This document shows positions 1 through 10,990 of a stretch of DNA of 64,000 bases, one piece after another. The notes beneath the pieces were generated by a model that worked only from the letters and a program-made list of their open reading frames with translations, did no database searches and was not told the origin of the DNA. The DNA is from Serpula lacrymans var. lacrymans S7.9 (taxonomy: Eukaryota; Basidiomycota; Agaricomycetes; Boletales; Serpulaceae). The first letter of the stretch is position 1; each line of letters opens with the position of its first letter. The position numbers and the translations under genes are program-made. The stretch spans positions 2,616,882 to 2,680,881 of the forward strand of contig NW_006763295.1 of the NCBI RefSeq assembly GCF_000218685.1, in the 5' to 3' direction.

Positions 1-239
1 ATTGGATTGTTGCTATGTCATTTGAATATCTTCTCAAGGGTCTACAACAGTTTTCCTTTGTTGTAAGTACAATAGGACGTGAGTATGAATGGAGAATAAG
101 AAGAAAAAGGATAAAAGTAATAGAATGCCAGCTGTAATCTCTAGTCCAAGAGCGAGAGGAGTGACAGGGAATGAATCAGATAACCACGACATGATGGGAA
201 TGCAATAAGAAAAATCGATTCCTCACATTAGCTCCCCTT
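1..239 (-). mobile_element. 3' non-coding end of gypsy element GyA
   Basis: This stretch lies downstream of the GyA chromodomain stop on the minus strand and has no coding potential I trust. Its reverse complement matches the plus strand at about 25297-25500 in long blocks, for example around the shared words TTCTTATTGCATTCCCATCATG and CTTGAGAAGAT. It is therefore most simply the 3' untranslated or LTR-proximal part of a chromovirus whose plus-strand relative recurs in this window. The LTR boundary itself is not visible; the element runs off the left edge. Confidence 0.6.
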
Positions 240-532
240 TTATAAAACTCGTGTCCTCATGAGTCCGGAAGCGGCACTCTGGAACTTGTTGGTAATCCAA
301 TCAAAAAGCATCGGAGATTTAGAAGTCGCGGTGTAGTTTTTGTAAGGACAGAAGTGAAGAGAAGCGGTGATGATGCAAGGGGCGGCAGGATGCGTTTTGT
401 GGAAAGTGGCGAGCAAATCAGAGACGTGTGTAAGATTGGTGTCGGGTTCCCAAGTACGTTCTGAGACCGGATAACCATGCCAGTGGACCAAGTAGTCGAG
501 TTTAATGCCTTTCAGTTTGGTTGGTCTGGATA
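240..532 (-). pseudogene. GyA integrase C-terminal chromodomain, separated from the rest of pol
   Basis: The minus-strand translation contains LVHWHGYPVSERTWEP, the aromatic-cage half of a chromodomain as found at the C-terminus of chromovirus (Ty3/gypsy) integrases, which directs integration to marked chromatin. The first half of the same domain (EYEVESII) lies 12.75 kb away, ending at 13287. Removing the DNA transposon at 535-13284 and one copy of the CA target duplication joins the two halves in frame. The reading frame stops at 240. This is a fragment of GyA, not an independent gene. Confidence 0.85.
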
Positions 533-534
533 CA

Positions 535-780
535 CATCAGGAAAAAGCCTTTTGCTATATAGCAGAGGGGTTTGTACATATGTGCAAATAAAGCCTATTA
601 TAGCACCTATAGCACTTATAGCACTATAAAAGCAACTATAGTACGATCAAAGTCCCTATAGTACTTTAAGAGCAACTATAGTATGATCATAGTGACCATA
701 GTGTTATACAAGCAATAAGAGCAACAGGAGCAACAAAAGCAATAATAGTATTATAGACACAAAATTTAAAATGCTATATA
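535..780. repeat. Left TIR and subterminal repeat region of the large transposon
   Basis: After the CATCAGGAAAAA terminus, the sequence consists largely of short variants of CTATAGTACTATAAGAGCA in direct and inverted order up to about 760. The same word family fills the right subterminal region (12895-13270) and the small related element (3705-4486). In CACTA-like elements such arrays bind the transposase or its accessory protein. That role is inferred from the family, not shown here. Confidence 0.8.
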
Positions 781-786
781 TGACTA

Positions 787-3225
787 CCATAATGTTTGAT
801 ATGCATATTTGCTACTAAAGTTATTAAGATAAAATTTGTGACAAACATCCAGAACATTACTATGAGTCCAATGATGAGGACATGTATTGTGGAAACCACC
901 AAAAGCAGGGATAAGTTGACAAACCTGTCTAATACTGGATAAAGATATGATTTGTCCTGGAGGAAAACCTTCAGTGTTTAGAGATATCTTGTTAACAGTG
1001 TACATTAAGTGGTCTTTTTCAGCTGTGGATTTGAGGTTGCTATACCACTCTACATATGCTAAATGATATTTTGGCTGATTATTGGAGGATGGGTGGAAAC
1101 GGTATAGTGTTTCAGGTAGTTTAAATATTACTCTCAATCTCCCAATTCTTGTTCCTTGAATACAGTCATTAGTATTAGACATGCTTGTGGCCATAGGGTA
1201 AGAGAAATATTACCTTTTATTCCTGTAGCCTCACAATCAGGAGAATTCATCACAACCACTGTGTCAAACTGTGATAATGGATTGTTTTTTCCACTTGGCC
1301 TGGCTTTGACAGAATCTACCTGGTCATTCTCCAGGTCGACATCATTGCCTAGGCTATCTAAACAGAATTTGAAGCCATGGAAAATATCAAGGTTTTGAAA
1401 TGGAAGAGGTAGTAATCTGGTTTCACCATGTGTATTTGGGTGAGTTAGTTTACTGTTAAGGAAGACCTTGAGTGCTGATTCAAATCCAGGACACTGTTGC
1501 TTCTCTATGACGTCCAAAATGCTTTGCTGACATTTATTAGGATACTTGGCGACAACATGTCTTTGGTCTTGTAATTTGGAGTGAGGGAATTCGTCTTCTT
1601 CATTATCCATGGTCATTTTGAGGTAGCTTTGGAAAGTGACCACCTTTTCACAACGCAGAAGCCATGTCACCATTTGTGGTGCTTCATTTCTTTTATTAGA
1701 AGCCCTCCAACCTTCTTTTGCAAAGTCAATATGGAAGCGCTCAAACATCTCCATGTTGTAATTGTTGGTGGTTCCAAACCATATGATGAACTGGCAGTAG
1801 TGGAGGAGAGAGTGGAATTTAGGGATGTTCAGGTGTTCTCTTATGTTGAGTTGTACCAATATATCTTTGTGTTTGTGGAAAGTGTCCAAAGCATCTGAAA
1901 GGTAGCCCAGAGTGGTGTTGTCATGAGTGGGATACTGTGCTATCTAGATGAAGTCCAAGAGGGATTGGTATGCAAGTATTGCACTCCTGGGGATTTTTCC
2001 AATCAAACATCCTAGAAATATGCGGGCCATATCCTTTCTCTCTTTTCCTCTAATCTGGCCTAATGCAGAGATTCCATTTTTGAAATAACGAACACCATAA
2101 CAAGCAGGAAGGGAGGAAATGCGCTGGTCAAGCTCCTTGGGATCCATAAGGTCCTTGCACCAGTTCACCATATGCTTAAAGACGCCTTGGTATAGTTGAT
2201 GGAGAATGTTGGGGGAAACAGATAAATGAATGTTGCAATGAGGGAAGTTAAGCCAGAATGGCTCGTAAACACCACCAGAGACCTCTTTTTCCTTGCACCT
2301 GTCCTGAAATTGAATGAAGGAGTTTGCATTGACTTTAGCATCATGAATGACTTCCTCAGTCCAGGTTTGTGTACATGGCTCTCCAGGAGTAGATTCTGAG
2401 AGCTCAGAAGCAGGTCTTTTGCATTTGGGACATATGCAGTACTTTGTACATGTCACAAGACATTGTTCTGGATAATCTGCAACGTAGCAAGCCAAGATAG
2501 GATGGACTCTCCTTATAGCACTATCCCCCCCAGTGACATTAATTCCTTCGATACCAGCTCTCTTCAAAGGCTCTAGTATAATCCGCATTGACTCATGAAA
2601 AAGGCGCTGAACCCTTGAAAACTTCTCCTTTGCAGTAAGCTAAGATCCTGTGGCTTTGTTGACGGACAGATATCCTATAAGTATGCAAGCATGTTGGCTT
2701 GGCTTACGATGTATAGCTCTGGGTATGTTGCCAAGTGTGAGATAGACAGGGTAGGCTGATTTAGAAGTAGAGAATTGCGTGAGCTGGGTTTTGTCCATTG
2801 CAATAATAACAGGAGCCAAGGCTGCCCCAGATGGTAGACGAGCCTATTCCGAAGATTCTGTAAGTCATTGTAAGTGGGAGATACATAACCATGCTCACCT
2901 GAATAGCATGCCACCATTTTTCCGTCCACATTTCATGATAAATCCTTGATTCTTTCCTCGCATTGGTGAAAACCTTTTTTGGGCGATAGACTATATGTTT
3001 GGCATGTGCAGGGTTCTCAAGGAGAGCCCTGATGGCTGAAAGTACATCTCTATACTGGATAAGGTGTGTATCATTCGGAGTATCAGGAAAAGATATCATA
3101 GTTAATTTCCATTCAGCCCTAGACGGTATGCTGTAGTCAACAATGTTGTGTAATCCACGTATATTATGGTAAGAAAGCCCCAGCTTCTCCCTGACCTGGC
3201 AATTGTATAAGCAAGATTCGTAAAA
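787..3225 (-). pseudogene. Plavaka-type transposase, broken
   Basis: The minus-strand reading shows the conserved blocks of basidiomycete Plavaka transposases in order. They include a YHEMWTEKWWHAIQ block, APVIIAMDKTQLTQFS followed by AYPVYLTLGNIPRAI, the Cys-rich CTKYCICPKCKRP stretch, FHSLLHY, then MEMFERFHIDFAKEGWRASN with QMVTWLLRCEKV, and a C-terminal LAYVEWYS / NVLDVCHKFYLNNF block. Two clean introns restore the frame: 2844-2898 (GTGAGC...ATAG) and 1155-1213 (GTAATA...AAG). Two in-frame TAG codons interrupt it, at 2640-2642 and 1944-1946; the second replaces the usual aromatic residue after LLDFI. The N-terminal part typical of the family is short or missing, as the frame opens only about 3225, directly after the FunK1 stop. 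The enzyme would catalyse cut-and-paste of the surrounding element; this copy is probably inactive. Confidence 0.85.
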
Positions 3226-3704
3226 ATCATGAAATCACTGACACCTGGGATACTGAATAGCCGATTGTTACAGTCATAAGTGCCCGAGTACGTGCCCTAG
3301 TTGTCCCCATAACATTTGATGAAGTTGATTTGGAAGGTTTGACTGATGCAGAATACCTGGGTATGCTCCCCCCACTACTCGTCCCTGAAATGTGCGTGAC
3401 CACAAGCGGAGCATAGAATTTGAATCTATCATCACTTGAGCGCCAGAGATCCAAGTGCAGTATAAATCCCTCTGGCCTTGTTAATGGCTGTCTCAGGTGC
3501 GTCAATTTCTTCCTGCTAGTTTGTATAACGTTGAGAGCATCATGAAAGATCTGCAAAATGGAGTCGTGGGTGGTGGGCGTCAACACCAGGAAGGGGGCGG
3601 GGCCAAGTTTGATGAACCTCTCAGGGATGAACATCGCACAATCAAAAATTGTGCTATGCAACCGTTCAAAGTAGGGGATCATAAATTCAAAGTAGGTTGA
3701 AATA

Positions 3705-4486
3705 CATCAGGAAAAATGGGGGTAGCTATATAGAGCTTTATAGCACTATAAGTACTCATAAAGCTGTTATAGTGGTCAAACCTGTTATAAAACCTCTGCC
3801 ATCTATAAAGCCTCATATAGCTCTATAAATGCACTTATAGATGTTGTGTGGCTGATAAAAAAAAATTAACACAGACAGGATTTGAACTCTCAACCTCCTA
3901 GTCAGCTTTTGGGTGACTAAGCAATATAGCCAAACATCACATTTATCCACTACAAGCTTATAAAATATATTATACAGATGTTTATATTGACCTTTCATGG
4001 ACTTAGATTATTTTTCTACTCATTGTCACCACTTATATATTTAGATAAATCATTATTTTTATTTTATAAATATCAAAAATACAAACTACTATTTCACTAA
4101 TACAGGCTACATAATTAATTAATACTGTAGAATTTATTAGCCCTTTTAAGCACCTTGAACTATATTATAACTATGACCTTTATAGCTATAGGAGCTATGT
4201 AGGCTGCTATAGGCTATAAGAGCACTTAAAGTATCTTGCCTATATTAATATACTTGACTCCAAACACTTCTGGCCTCTTTCTATTATTGAACAAATTTAT
4301 CAGATTAATGCAGAATTTGAGGGAATTATAGATACTTCTCCCCTTGGTTAAAATTTTGCCCATTACTTTGCTATAAGAGCTATAAGAGCTATGATTGCAC
4401 TGATAGTACTATAGTTTCTATGAATGCATTTATATATATAAGTGGTGGCTATATAGCGCTATATAGCAAAAGGGTTTTTCCTGATG
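3705..4486. mobile_element. 782-bp non-autonomous element with the same TIRs as the large transposon
   Basis: It starts CATCAGGAAAAA and ends TTTTTCCTGATG, flanked by TA on both sides (3703-3704 and 4487-4488). The terminal words are identical to those of the 12.75-kb element, and the interior is AT-rich with the same CTATA-type subterminal repeats and no coding frame. Its target is the FunK1 gene, whose frame is restored by its removal. It is best read as a MITE-like deletion derivative mobilised by the same transposase family. Confidence 0.88.
3865..3965 (-). other. tRNA-like (pol III box A/B) segment inside the small element
   Basis: On the minus strand a box-B-like GTTCAAATC (plus 3880-3888) lies downstream of a box-A-like GCTTGTAGTGGATAA. 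Between them is a possible arm formed by TAGTCA and TGACTA. The spacing resembles a tRNA with a variable arm, but acceptor and T stems do not pair well. It could be a tRNA-derived SINE head or a decayed tRNA captured by the element. A functional tRNA is unlikely. Confidence 0.4.
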
Positions 4487-6752
4487 TATGTCCGTCAAGG
4501 AAACTATGGAGGTTATCAGCCTTGCCAAATGTTGTGAATTTGTGATGCGCTGCATCTGCATGGGTAAACTTGGTGTCAAATTCAGGATTGAGCCATTTCC
4601 TGATTACCTCCCGCTCCATAAACACCTTGTCCTTGAATTGGTAGGGCTGCTCCAGTAGAACGCACATAGCTAAAATAATGTAGTAGAAGGACTCAAGATC
4701 ATGATGTGCTGCGTGCTGAATGGGCTCTCCAGGTTGTGTATTCTGTATTTCTACAGCCATGAAGGGCTCTGTACCCTGAGCAAATAAAGAGAATCAGTTA
4801 GTACAGGCAGTAGCTTCAAAAAAAGAAAACTTACTGTGCGTTCAAGGACATGGTTTCCGTTATCCACAGCCCACCCCTGGCCTGCCAAGAGCTCAAAGGT
4901 CTCATGAGCAGTACCTCCAGTGACCTCCATTTCCCACCCTGGAACATTATGGCCATGTATTGAAGTGTTGGCAAAGGAACCTTGGGCCTGCTGGATTACA
5001 CTGTGTTGCTGTGCGACCCTTTTCAGCATGGCATCCAACATCTTGGCCTTGCAATCATGGTGGGCAGGATCCTCCTCTTCAGAGGAAGCTTCAGATGACC
5101 CCTCATCAAATACGGCATCTTCTTTATCAAACTGAGATAGATTCAACTGAGAAAATTCCTCCTTTATCTTTGGTATTGCAGCCGCAAACCCCCAATCTGC
5201 AAGCAATCCACAACAGATACACTCATGAGGAGGCATACAACCTGCTTTGACCTGCAAGGGAGGCCAATCTGAGTTTTTTTGGTCAACAATGAGTGAATTA
5301 CTTGTAGAATCATCTCGGTACAAGGTCCTGACTGGAAATGTGTTGCCCACAGGGGAAGAATAGTTGATAGAGCTATATGCCATCTTGTGGCCTTGTTTGC
5401 CCATTAGCAACAAGGTATATTTAAAATATTCAAATTGTTGATGCACTTGTGATATGGTCAATTGTAACAACAAGAAGCTCCTCCAAACAGTTGAAGTCTG
5501 TTATAAGAGTGCCAGCTGGAGTTGTAGTAGAACGTATGTGTGCACGAAGCTGATACGGCTGACAGGGATCTGCAAGAGCCATGTTTCTCTCTTTGGCATT
5601 GATCTCAATGGTTTCAATAGAGTCTCGTATGTTGCTTGTACAATTGTACTGCGGAAGTGGGTGGCTATCTACTCCCTCTCCCTACTGCTTTGAAACTGGG
5701 ACCTTCTCCTTGCCAATCAAACAAGGTACTCCTTTTACACCCTTGGCCTCAAGTAAATACAAGATTGCACCCTCTGTTAAAAGTCAACGGACATCATGCC
5801 AGGTATCTTTGACGATGATATTGACGCCTAGTAAGGCAGAAAACTGAGGGGAATCAAAGTCGGCAAAGGCAGGGACTTGGGCACAACGGACAACCGTACC
5901 ACGTCCATGAATACTGTCCATAATAAAGAGAATGCAATGCACTTTGAGTTTACCGAGCACTGATGTCTTGATATGCGTGGGGCTAGCCATGGCATCATAC
6001 CCCATGCAAATGTCTGTGCTGTGAGCAAAACACAAGACAACATGTAAGAATAACAGTGGCTGCTGATGGACGTCGATTTCAGATGTTACAATGGAACCAC
6101 CTTGATCTATGTAAAAGAGAGTGAATGATGCTCCACATAAAGCAAAGCCTGAGATATGGAGCTGGCGATCTTGTGCAGCTCTGAGAAATAATGCACGTCC
6201 CATCAGCTGAAAAATCTGCTCGTGGAGGGGCACTGAGTTTTTCTCCCTGTCCTTGAGCTCAGCCAGTGCGTGGACACTTCTCCAATTTGCTGGTGGAAGA
6301 GCTTTGGGATTTGTGGGGTTGTCAGAGCTAGCACCCATCAAGACTAGGTCGGGACGCCGTCTTCCACCGCCGTCTTCTACTGAACGAACTGAGTTGGCAG
6401 TGGTCCACCATCTCAAGGAGGCAGTTGCCATGCTGGGTAATGCAGAGTAGACCTTCAGTACAATGTTGTTAAGGAATGCTGCACACTCATCCTCTGAACC
6501 TGGACTCCAAGGTTTTGTAAAGTCTGGACAGCCACTCATTGTTGTCCAGGATCTATCCTCGTTGCTGTAATAACCTGCATCACGTAACAAAACCAGCATG
6601 TTGTATAGCATGGCTTTTGTCCCATATTGACCTGTGAAAATGTGAGATAAAGGGAAAATTACTGGGAGGAAATCCTCCAGTGTGCAGTACACTTTAAGGG
6701 GTGCAGCCTCTTTCTTCAAAAGAGGGTCTATAAACCTATGAAAATATTGCAT

Positions 6753-7300
6753 TGGGCCTTTGATAGCGAACCCACTGAACTAAATAGCAAAAAGGCAAAG
6801 GCTAGGGAGTCAGCGTGGGGCAGCAAAGTCAAGTGAAGTACACATTACCTTTGGATGTGTGAAAGGCGTGGTGCAGCGGAGCAGTGGCGGCTATTGGAGT
6901 AGTTCATAAGCTACCCAGGCGCAATGTGATCAAAAAAGAGACTTATTGAAGCATTTAGAGATGGGGTGATGACAGATGTTGATCCAGTAGTAGACATCTC
7001 AGGGATGAAGCTGTTTCAGAAGGGCGGGTGAAAGCTAGTAAAAAAGGAAGAAGACTCCTCTACTACCAGCATATTCACTATTCTGCCTTTTCCATCCCCA
7101 GAGGGAGTTCCGCATTGAGCTTAAATTAACCCGGACATTTCCCATGTCTGTGGGAGAACGATTGGCAGTGTATTCATAGAGCTTTGGCTTTGGCAGTACA
7201 TCCTAGAAAGGGAAGTGCTCGAGTGCACGAGCACTTCCCATATGTAGTAGTGGAGAGTTTTTGGCAGTATGTCCCAGAAAGGAAATATTTTGATTAGATT
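6753..7300. promoter_or_regulatory. Divergent intergenic region between FunK1 and TET/JBP
   Basis: No gene is visible here. It separates the minus-strand FunK1 start (6752) from the plus-strand TET/JBP gene and presumably holds both promoters. It contains a 12-bp-arm hairpin at 7210-7239 (GGGAAGTGCTCG then CGAGCACTTCCC). It also contains two copies of a GGCAGTAYRTCCYAGAAAGG motif, near 7193 and 7263, which recur in the large palindrome at 7657-7716. Confidence 0.45.
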
Positions 7301-7656
7301 AGATTCTGGGTGTTTCCGCTATACAAGCAAAGCAAAGTCGGGCGCAAAAGCAGCAGGAAAAAGGTCATAATGGTCAACCAAAGCCCAATCCTCCTCCTCA
7401 GTAAAAGGCTAGCGCTTCTTGCTATGTGTTTTCTCAAATATAGAGTGCCTATCTGGGAGGGTGGATCGAACTTTGCTGGAAAGGTGTGTCTTGGCATTAG
7501 GATGTGCTTCTTGTATGTGTCAGGGAAGTATGTTCACTTACATCCTATTTCTTGCCCATGTCCTGCAATTTCTTATCGTCTTCTTGCAATATGGGAATCA
7601 TTCCGTGAAATTGAGCACCTTTACCAGCATATGCTGCTTGCAATTGGTGCTCGTGC

Positions 7657-7716
7657 AGTATATCCCAGAAAGGAAAGTGCTTGAGCACTCGAGCACTTTC
7701 CTTTCTGGGACATACT
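7657..7716. repeat. 60-bp near-perfect palindrome just upstream of the TET/JBP start
   Basis: The left arm starts AGTATATCCCAGAAAGGAAA and the right arm ends TTTCCTTTCTGGGACATACT. The arms of about 27 bp pair with one or two mismatches around a GAGCACTCGAG centre. It ends 24 bases before the likely start codon at 7740. It could be a regulatory cruciform, or the end of a small inverted-repeat element whose other end is the direct copy near 7263. Confidence 0.75.
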
Positions 7717-7739
7717 GTCAACTGCCAACTACCAAAGAC

Positions 7740-10700
7740 ATGAAATTGTCCGTATCCGATACTGAGGTATTGCTCCGTATCCTTGACATGCATACCCATG
7801 ACTTGGAGCTTCTACTTCAACTGCTCAACAACAGCCCAAACCTACCACCAAACCTTGTGAATTTCTGCTCAAACTTATCTGTACTGGTCACTTATGGATC
7901 ATCATTGTGTTCTGTGTTATCCATTGGTCAAGGTGAACACACCAACAATCCTATCCCTCAACAGGAACTTTCTTCCTGGGCGGCAAGCCAGAATACTACC
8001 TATTCCAGCAGTGTGGACAATTTAAATGTGACAAATCTATGGGATGAGCTCCTGCCCTGGCAGTCTTCACCACAGACATCGAACTGGAACCGCTCTCTTC
8101 CTGCTACAATCAATGCACCTATCAATGTCTCCCTTTCCACACCTCATTCTTCCATATCCTTGCTACCATCACCTCTCATTGCTACCTCTTCACAATGTCC
8201 CATTTCCGACTTCTCACTTCCACAGGTTGATATGGGATCACCGCCTTCCCAGTGCGTACCAAGGACTCAGATGGCTACTGGTCAACATGAAATAGATAAA
8301 GCAAATTTGAACGCTACAGCACCAGTATCAGCATCAGCAACGCGCCACCATCACTTGAAAAAAAAACAGAGTCACCGCTGCAAAACTGGGGGAGAATCTT
8401 ATGATGCTGCCAAGTCCCAAGCTCAATTGGCATGTCCAAGGGGGGGTGTTGCATTTGCCCTATCACGGAGAGATGGCAGAAGTGTCTGGAGAAGACAAAC
8501 AACTGCTTGGCTCAATTCTAGCGACAATATTAACGCAATTGTTGCAACTCTGGCATTTGCACACTGGGACTCAGGCTTTCATAACCCCAGTGTTTGGATT
8601 GACAGTGTGAAATTGGCAATGGAGGGGAATGGATATGTGGATGAGAGCTTGGGGTCAGTGGTGCAAAGATGCAGAGATATCAGCGGCAAGGATATCTGTG
8701 TCAATTTTCTGTTGATAATAAATTACATGCAATTGGTAACAAAGTGCCAGAGGTGAGGGCCCTTGTTATTCTTATTCCACTAACATCTGATTTACCATTT
8801 CTTCTCTAGCATCAAATTGTGTACCCAACAGTCTCTCAATGCTATCTACAATACAAAAGTTGCGCATCTCCCAGGAAAACCTAGCAAACGAACCTTTCAA
8901 GGTTGGCATTCAATTGGCAGTAAATTTGCTGCAATTGCTGGAGGGGGGTCAGTCTATATACTGATCCTGGTTGCGGGACTTGGACTTAGGGTATTCATCG
9001 GTGGAATGGAGGGCTCCTTGCTTTGGGACTTGGCTAACCTCCTACAATCTCCTATCCCGGGTAAGTATGATTTGTGACAATAAAAATTGGTTGAATAACT
9101 TGTCATTCAGGATCTGTGGAGGGCGATTTAATCATAAATCGTATTATACCAACTATCAGTTGCATGTGTCATCTATTCCCAATTAGTATGGCATCCATGT
9201 TCTCCCCATCAACACTTTCAGAGCACCAAGTTTCTGGCGAGTTTGATTGCACTGATATTGCATCTTCTGATAGATTTTTTGACTTGGTCGTCTTCAAGTG
9301 AGCATCACTCATTCATCACTATAATCCTTCATTTTTCTTACATGGCACAGCAATTTTACGTTACACAATTGCAATACTCAACACTGGGCATCATGTTACA
9401 ATACTACCATTGACATTAACACTAATCCTCCTATCCCCCTCCATCAGCTTGGCTATAAGCTGCTTGCACCAATGTTGTCTTTCCTGCCCAGACCATATAG
9501 CCCTCCTCTATCAGACTCACAAGACTTTTTGGATGTTGAAGATGACCCAGACCCACCCCCCGCTACCCAACCGAAAGGTATAGGGATGGAGAAAACAATC
9601 ATATGCACAACTTATGACCAATTTCTGCCTCAAAACAAGTGTTTTCGAGCTAAGTGTGATCGTCAAACTAATAATGTATGGACAGAGCGCGAACGTGAAC
9701 GTGCAGAGAAGGGTGCCCGAGTTAGAAACATAAAAGATTTGCAATCACAGGTATGTAATCAGTGTTCTACACCATTGTCCCCTAATTGTTTATTTGCGTT
9801 GCCAGCTCAATGTGCACTACAAGGAAGGAATGAAGGTATCAGATGACACCTACATATGTATTCCTATGGATGCTATTCCCAAGTAAGTTTTCCGTAACTT
9901 TCTAATCACCGATTGCTCACTCACCTATCTGAAGTTCCTTGGTGGATATACAGAATTCTGATGAGACACTCATGGCATTCATATGTACCAATCTTCCAGC
10001 AAAAATTTGTAATTTTCTCACAAGTAACCTACTATCTGTGTTTGGGAAACCTGACCTATTGGCAGAGAGGAACACTCGAGTAGATGCTGACTCTACATTT
10101 GAAGCACTTCACTTGTCATGGTACAACCGTCACTGTACCAAGGTAAAGTAATTCCTTACCATATGTTCACTTAATGCTGATCCTTTACAGGGTCACAAAG
10201 CCCCATCTGATGTGCCACCATCTATGCTTGACAAAGTGGGCTACAAATGTACCAATCACAGCCAGATAATCCCCTATATATCCAAGGACATCAATAATAA
10301 CCGGGAATTATTTCAGTCCTTCAAAGTTGTCTTTGAAGAACTGTTTAACTGAATACATTGTATTGTAAGTGGTACTCCCTTTTTATTCACAGCTATCTCA
10401 TCATCATATCAGATGCAAACCCACCTGCCTGTAGAGTGTCAGATGCTCGAGCAAGTTGCATCTATCTTACCAGGAAACCATTGCTCCCCAGCCGCCCCCT
10501 TCCTGTCAATTGTCATCAACATCAACATGCAAACAAAGGCTCACCATGATAGCAAGGATCAGGAGCTTTGTCTTGTTCTCCCCATTGGAACATTTAAGGG
10601 GGCTGCTCTTGCCATGGTTGAGACAGGCCTTGTTATTGAGCTGAACCATGGGGACTTTGCAATTTTCAGGTCATCTGATATCACTCATCTCAACCTTCAT

Positions 10701-10811
10701 TATGAAGGTAAATGTGCATCCATAGTGCTCCATACTGACCATGAATTTGTTTCTTGGGCTGCTGATAGAAATGGCTGGATGGAAAATGAAGCCATGAGGA
10801 CCTTTGTATAA
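7740..10811 (+). pseudogene. TET/JBP-family Fe(II)/2-oxoglutarate dioxygenase carried by the transposon
   Basis: TET/JBP enzymes oxidise 5-methylcytosine or thymine in DNA. I model eight exons: 7740-8752, 8810-9060, 9111-9297, 9351-9750, 9806-9882, 9935-10142, 10191-10364 and 10413-10811. They sum to exactly 903 codons with consensus GT-AG introns. The catalytic core is in the last exon: VININMQTKAHHDSKD (the HxD iron pair is H-H-D), LCLVLPIGTFKGAALAM, GDFAIFRSSDITHLNLHYEG (distal His in ITH) and IVLHTD. Upstream, ALHLSWYNRHCTKGHKAP also fits the fungal family. Two defects are visible. A TGA at 10350-10352 sits where Trp is expected (ELFN-stop-IHCI). The 2-oxoglutarate-binding Arg of the usual GKRAS motif is Cys (TGT, 10713-10715). 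The first roughly 430 residues are unassigned and Ser/Thr-rich; they may be an N-terminal regulatory part. A start further upstream (7419) is open but runs through the palindrome. Confidence 0.82.
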
Positions 10812-10990
10812 GTACATTGTTTGATATATTGTTTTACTGTACACGTTGTTTTTCAGCCAAATCTCAGTGGCACTTGTCAGGTATAATTGTAATTGGCCTA
10901 GAAGGCTTGCCCTAAACTCTGCAGAAAAATGGCCACTTCTCATTTGCGCTCCATTCTCTTTTCACTTATTTCTCACAGTCTAATTTTTTA

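Larger units (their letters stand above)
3227..6752 (-). pseudogene. FunK1-type fungal protein kinase, split by a 782-bp insertion
   Basis: From 6752 downward the protein matches fungal-specific FunK1 kinases. The family signature RRRPDLVLMG is followed by W..VHALAELKD and a GFALCGASFTLFYID block, then DTWHDV, a kinase catalytic-loop equivalent LYRDDSTSNSLIV, a metal-loop equivalent LADWGFA, and HHDLESFYYIILAMC. The C-terminal MIPYFERLHSTIFDC lies beyond the insertion at 3705-4486. Excising the insertion and one TA joins FLDGH to ISTYFEFM in frame. A TGA at 5784-5786 interrupts the DVR/LLTEG junction and is one C-to-T step from CGA. The frame also shifts near 5440-5480 and again near 4780; introns may explain part of that. 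The usual HRD is YRD. The gene is divergent from TET/JBP across about 1 kb. Kinase targets are unknown. Confidence 0.8.

Noticed and set aside
1134..1898. Plus-strand frames 1156-1398 and 1581-1898
   Set aside because: They are shadows of the conserved minus-strand transposase.
3865..3965. Functional tRNA gene
   Set aside because: Box A and B are recognisable but acceptor and T stems do not pair, and the segment lies inside a transposon derivative.
7419..7739. Upstream extension of the TET/JBP reading frame
   Set aside because: The open frame extends to 7419 but runs through the 60-bp palindrome and gives a Cys/Leu-rich, non-conserved stretch; the ATG at 7740 is the better start.
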